Source: a virus | Reading direction: 5' to 3' (one strand) | DNA: 32,397 nt | Virus record (IMG/VR): IMGVR_UViG_3300043446_000210 | Span: 1 to 32,397 of that record | Part shown: piece after piece, positions 29,541 to 32,397 of the stretch | Position numbering within the stretch: the stretch's first letter is position 1 | How the letters are laid out: each line of letters begins with the position of its first letter | Notes under the pieces: model-generated | Told to the model about the DNA's origin: nothing | What the model saw: only the letters and a program-made list of their open reading frames with translations | The model's database searches: none | Program-made: the position numbers and the translations under genes

Positions 29541-29966
29541 TTATGTTGGAATGTCCATTGTGCAATCCAGAATGACTTGGTTTAAACCTAACGTATCGTC
29601 GTAGGTGTTATAAAGCCAAACCACTTCTACTTTGGCAACCCAAAAACCATTAGTTGCTGGATTACCAAATGTGCCTGAATAACCGTTTAGTGATTGTATG
29701 ACTTGATTAGCCAAAATGAAAGTGTCATCCATATCTTTAGCAAATACGGAAACCTGAAATATTGGCCTGTCAATACCTTTGTTGTTTTGCGTCTGACCCG
29801 TATAAACAGGTTGATGTACATTACGCAAATTCCATGTCAAAAAGCCTGAACCCTGTGTAGCCCAATTCCTATTAAAGTTGGCGTAAACAGGCTTTGGCGT
29901 GACAATGCTTGCCAGTTGGTACTGGATGCACTGTGCGTAGACTGCTGGATTTTGTTGTGTACTCAT
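29541..29966 (-). CDS. Tail terminator-like protein
   Basis: A 141-residue protein, starting MSTQQNPAVYAQCIQYQLAS. A beta-rich body (RPIFQVSVFAKDMDDTFILANQVIQSLNGYSG) matches the layout of DUF3168/gpU-type terminator proteins that cap the tail tube. It starts inside the stop of the head-closure gene (ATGA) and precedes the major tail protein. Assignment from layout and position. Confidence 0.65.
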   Translation of the reverse strand: MSTQQNPAVYAQCIQYQLASIVTPKPVYANFNRNWATQGSGFLTWNLRNVHQPVYTGQTQNNKGIDRPIFQVSVFAKDMDDTFILANQVIQSLNGYSGTFGNPATNGFWVAKVEVVWLYNTYDDTLGLNQVILDCTMDIPT

Positions 29967-30307
29967 ACTGGTGTTGCAGGGTCGTTACGATAACAAAGCA
30001 GCGTTACCTTCATACGATCATTAGATTCACGAATGTCTGTAATTCGCCAATCGTAACCGCGCCAGTTAACCGCATACAAGTTCTGATTGTCCACAATCTG
30101 ACGAATGTTAGGCGTGTAATTGACCGTGATATTTACAAGGTCCTGATACACACGATAACGCTCAGAAATACGCAAACTATTAGCAACATCAGCCACGCGC
30201 CCACGGGTTTCAAACCAAGGCGTTAATGTGGTGGTGTATTGTCCATAAGCATCAATGGCATTCACCACGTTGTTGATGGTCAAGTTTTCGTAACGTGCGA
30301 TAGACAT
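29963..30307 (-). CDS. Head-tail joining (head closure) protein
   Basis: A 114-residue beta-rich protein (MSIARYENLTINNVV, DQNLYAVNWRGYDWRITDIRESNDRMKVTLLCY) typical of SPP1 gp16-like/HK97 gp9-like head-tail adaptors that close the connector after DNA filling. It shares TAATG with the upstream gene and overlaps the terminator-like gene by four bases. Confidence 0.7.
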   Translation of the reverse strand: MSIARYENLTINNVVNAIDAYGQYTTTLTPWFETRGRVADVANSLRISERYRVYQDLVNITVNYTPNIRQIVDNQNLYAVNWRGYDWRITDIRESNDRMKVTLLCYRNDPATPV

Positions 30308-30969
30308 TACATCACCAATGGTTTGTATGGTCGCAATAAAGCCTGAACCCCAAATGGGATTGACTTTAACTGTACGTCTGTTGTATCAGAACGATTGTTG
30401 TAAAGATGCGTCAATAACAACAAAGCCGCCTGTTTAATTACAGGATACTGAGCCAAGAAACTTGCGTTTTGCGTATACGTCACAGAAATTGGGTTAGCAA
30501 CTTCTTGATTCAACGTATTCGGAATCGTGTTCAAAATTACTCGGTTGCCTGTTGGGTCATACGAATAATTTGATGATGCAATCAATTCTGGAACAGTATT
30601 AGAGTTGCCGTAATACTCAACGCGATTAATTGTCACACCTGCTTGACCTAAGTTTGGCCCAGATACTTCTGGTAAATCCAAATACACAGCGGTGTTATAC
30701 AGCCCAAAATTTGGGTAGTAAACCTTGTACTGCGTAGGATAAACAGCCAAGCCTAAGAAATCTTCAATTGCCATGCGTGTAGCAAGTTCAAGTGAAGTTA
30801 AATAGGAATCTTGGCTTTCATCATTAAACAGGTTAAGTTGCTGTGTAATTTCGTCAAGCGTTAACCAGCCAGTTTGAATATCACGACTGATCTGTTCAAA
30901 CTTGGCGTAGTTATACGGGTTCCGCTGATCGGAATAAAACGGCGCGAGTGTTTGGTTCTCAACAGCCAT
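30307..30969 (-). CDS. gp6-like head-tail connector
   Basis: A 220-residue protein with helices at both ends, the gp6/gp15-like connector pattern. The N-terminal half (DEITQQLNLFNDESQDSYLTSLELATRMAIEDFLGL) matches the gp6-like helix pair; a middle beta insertion (RVILNTIPNTLNQEVANPISVTYTQ) is followed by the helix PVIKQAALLLLTHLYNNR. Rings of it lie under the portal. AGGTG lies upstream of the ATG, just after the capsid gene. Confidence 0.82.
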   Translation of the reverse strand: MAVENQTLAPFYSDQRNPYNYAKFEQISRDIQTGWLTLDEITQQLNLFNDESQDSYLTSLELATRMAIEDFLGLAVYPTQYKVYYPNFGLYNTAVYLDLPEVSGPNLGQAGVTINRVEYYGNSNTVPELIASSNYSYDPTGNRVILNTIPNTLNQEVANPISVTYTQNASFLAQYPVIKQAALLLLTHLYNNRSDTTDVQLKSIPFGVQALLRPYKPLVM

Positions 30970-30979
30970 ATTTCACCTA

Positions 30980-31999
30980 TTAAGCGGCGCTTGCACGAAC
31001 ACCAGCGAACGGGTCGCGTACAGTGCTAACCACACGGCGTTCTGCGTACAGGGTCACAAAGCCGGGAGCTGTTTGCTCGTACACCTGAACATCCATTTCC
31101 TCAATGTCAGCAACAGTAAGGAAACGGTCCCAGTTTGCCAAATAGATTGGGAAATCAGTAGACAGGTAAGAATTAGGAATAACAGGCCAACCAAAGATTG
31201 AACCAACTGCGCCGCCTTCACCGGGTTCGCCCAACTCCAAGAACAATGGCAAGCCTTGGCTGTCTTTCAATTGACGCAAGGTTTGAATCATTGCGGGAGA
31301 CATGTGCCAAGCCGTTGTAGGCAATGCCCAATATTGGGCCGGCAATGCGTTAGCAATGTTGGTGATCTTGTTGTAGGTTGGTGTAACACCGCCCAAAGAC
31401 ACAGTGGCAAGCGTGTGGATGCCGTTTGTGATTGCTGTACCGCTTGTGCCGTAAGCAGCAGAAGCACCGCTTGTGTACGAATCCAAACCGCGCAAGCCGT
31501 ATGTGCCACCAGTTGTGGTGGTTGTAGAACCTGCTTGGTCGTTGTTAGTAGCCATTGAAGCGCCTTCTTGTTGGCTAAATTCCAAAGCCAAGTCGGTCAT
31601 CAATGTTTCTTGCAAGCCGTTAATATCATCCAATGCGGCAATACGAACGGGCAATTGAGCGTTGATAATGCGTGTAGGCATCACCCAGAATGATGTAGCC
31701 GTATCTGGTGAACCAGTGTTAGGCGTAGCGTTAGGGTTCCAAGGGTTTGCGCCTGTTGCGTTACCTGTTTTGGCAACAAACTGAACTGCAGAACTGTTTG
31801 GAGTTTTGATGTTGCGTGAACCCATGCGGAAAGGGTTGGCATAACGCAATGCAGCAAAAGCATCATCAAAATAAGTGCGACCACCAATATCAAGACCAGA
31901 GCCAGTAAGCGTTGAGGCTTCGCGCAGGTCAATTGTTACTTTGCCGCCTTCATTGATGGCTTTCTTAATGCCGTCTAAGATTTTTTGGTTTGCACTCAT
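30980..31999 (-). CDS. Major capsid protein, HK97 fold (copy 1)
   Basis: A 339-residue HK97-type capsid protein. It shows an E-loop region with Asn/Thr-rich strands (about 60-100), a middle A-domain (NGLQETLMTDLALEFSQQEGASM) and the end P-domain/A-domain piece WPVIPNSYL, IYLANWDRFL, then YEQTAPGFVTLYAERRVVSTVRDPFAGVR. It has no long N-terminal scaffold, so a separate scaffold or protease lies outside the window. AAGGAA precedes the ATG. It is paralogous to the partial gene upstream. Confidence 0.9.
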   Translation of the reverse strand: MSANQKILDGIKKAINEGGKVTIDLREASTLTGSGLDIGGRTYFDDAFAALRYANPFRMGSRNIKTPNSSAVQFVAKTGNATGANPWNPNATPNTGSPDTATSFWVMPTRIINAQLPVRIAALDDINGLQETLMTDLALEFSQQEGASMATNNDQAGSTTTTTGGTYGLRGLDSYTSGASAAYGTSGTAITNGIHTLATVSLGGVTPTYNKITNIANALPAQYWALPTTAWHMSPAMIQTLRQLKDSQGLPLFLELGEPGEGGAVGSIFGWPVIPNSYLSTDFPIYLANWDRFLTVADIEEMDVQVYEQTAPGFVTLYAERRVVSTVRDPFAGVRASAA

Positions 32000-32022
32000 T
32001 TAAATAATTCCTTGTGAAAAAC

Positions 32023-32048
32023 AAAAAGAGGGGGGAATAAATCCCCCC
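32023..32048 (-). terminator. Terminator between capsid paralogues
   Basis: On the minus strand six G pair with six C around ATTTATT, then TCTTTTTG. It lies between the partial capsid-like gene and copy 1, so transcripts from upstream would be partly stopped before copy 1. Confidence 0.88.
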
Positions 32049-32055
32049 ATCTTTA

Positions 32056-32397
32056 TCAAGCGCCAGTGGCAGTTGAACGGTAACGGATGATGCTGAATGG
32101 GTCAACAACAGACGTTGCCAGACGTTTTTCACCGTAGAAGGTGATAAAGCCGGGGGCTGTCTGTTCGTAGCGGCGCAACACCATGCTCAAGCGATCAACG
32201 ATGGTGTGACCACGTTGGAAATCGCCGAAATACATTGGGTATTGGCTGTTAGTACCAGCAGAACCACCAGCAGCAGTTGGGCTTTCCAAGTAGGAGTTAA
32301 CCACAACGTCAAAGCCAAGCAACTTGCCAACGATACCGTCATACACCAGTGGAGACAGACGTTCAAACACAGGTGTGCCGTTGTCGTCAACCAAACC
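32056..32397 (-). CDS. Second HK97-fold capsid protein (partial)
   Basis: The last 113 residues of a frame that continues past the right end of the window. The sequence LLGFDVVVNSYL, YFGDFQRGHTIVDRL, RRYEQTAPGFITFYGEKRL, DPFSIIRYR lines up with the end of capsid copy 1 (FGWPVIPNSYL; YEQTAPGFVTLYAERR; DPFAGVR). It is therefore a paralogue: another capsid subunit, a decoration or minor capsid protein, or a degenerate duplicate. The start lies outside the window. Confidence 0.85.
   Translation of the reverse strand, partial: GLVDDNGTPVFERLSPLVYDGIVGKLLGFDVVVNSYLESPTAAGGSAGTNSQYPMYFGDFQRGHTIVDRLSMVLRRYEQTAPGFITFYGEKRLATSVVDPFSIIRYRSTATGA

Overview
The window is most of the genome of a tailed double-stranded DNA phage. 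A siphovirus shape (long flexible tail, HK97-type capsid) is indicated by HK97-fold capsid proteins, a gp6/gp10-type connector set, a major tail protein, a lambda-like G/GT chaperone pair with a frameshift site, a 644-residue tape measure and a J-like tail tip. The moderate A+T content, the collagen-like fibres and the style of the small genes remind me of uncultured freshwater phages of Gram-negative (betaproteobacterial-type) hosts; that placement is inference. No integrase, repressor, tRNA, CRISPR array or insertion sequence is visible, so nothing here argues for lysogeny.

Layout. (1) About 5.5 kb down to 63, minus strand: an early operon with ssDNA-annealing protein, MazG-like enzyme, a 49-residue membrane protein, YqaJ-type exonuclease and SSB, closed by a terminator. 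A second promoter follows, driving small genes, a ParB-methyltransferase fusion and an HNH nuclease. (2) 5575-10900, plus strand: RusA resolvase, then a promoter plus a compact two-hairpin RNA, a replication-initiator-like protein, a PAPS-reductase-like protein, a string of tightly overlapping small genes, a PD-(D/E)XK-like protein and a Ref-like HNH nuclease. (3) 14.2 kb down to 10.9 kb, minus strand: glycosyltransferase, membrane proteins, a 3-TM holin candidate and an M15 endolysin. (4) About 32.4 kb down to 14.2 kb, minus strand: head, connector, tail and fibre genes in canonical order.

The two ends of the window are probably neighbours on a circular map. Leftward transcription from the HNH gene at position 63 would run into terminase, portal and protease genes, which are absent here but would also lie just upstream of the capsid genes that run off the right end. 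No gene-free stretch exceeds 300 bases; the longest, 2989-3148, holds a promoter, a 5' leader hairpin and a terminator.

The most striking element is at 5933-6052. A good sigma70-type promoter is followed at once by two long hairpins whose 7-nt loops (GTACTAG and CTAGTAC) are perfect reverse complements, the second hairpin being a rho-independent terminator. This looks like a discrete kissing-loop small RNA, or a kissing-loop attenuator. Other notable items are two tandem capsid paralogues separated by a terminator, a shared GTTGAAAGT-N5-TATAAT promoter motif, 5'-terminal leader hairpins at all three predicted promoters, and several deep same-strand gene overlaps.
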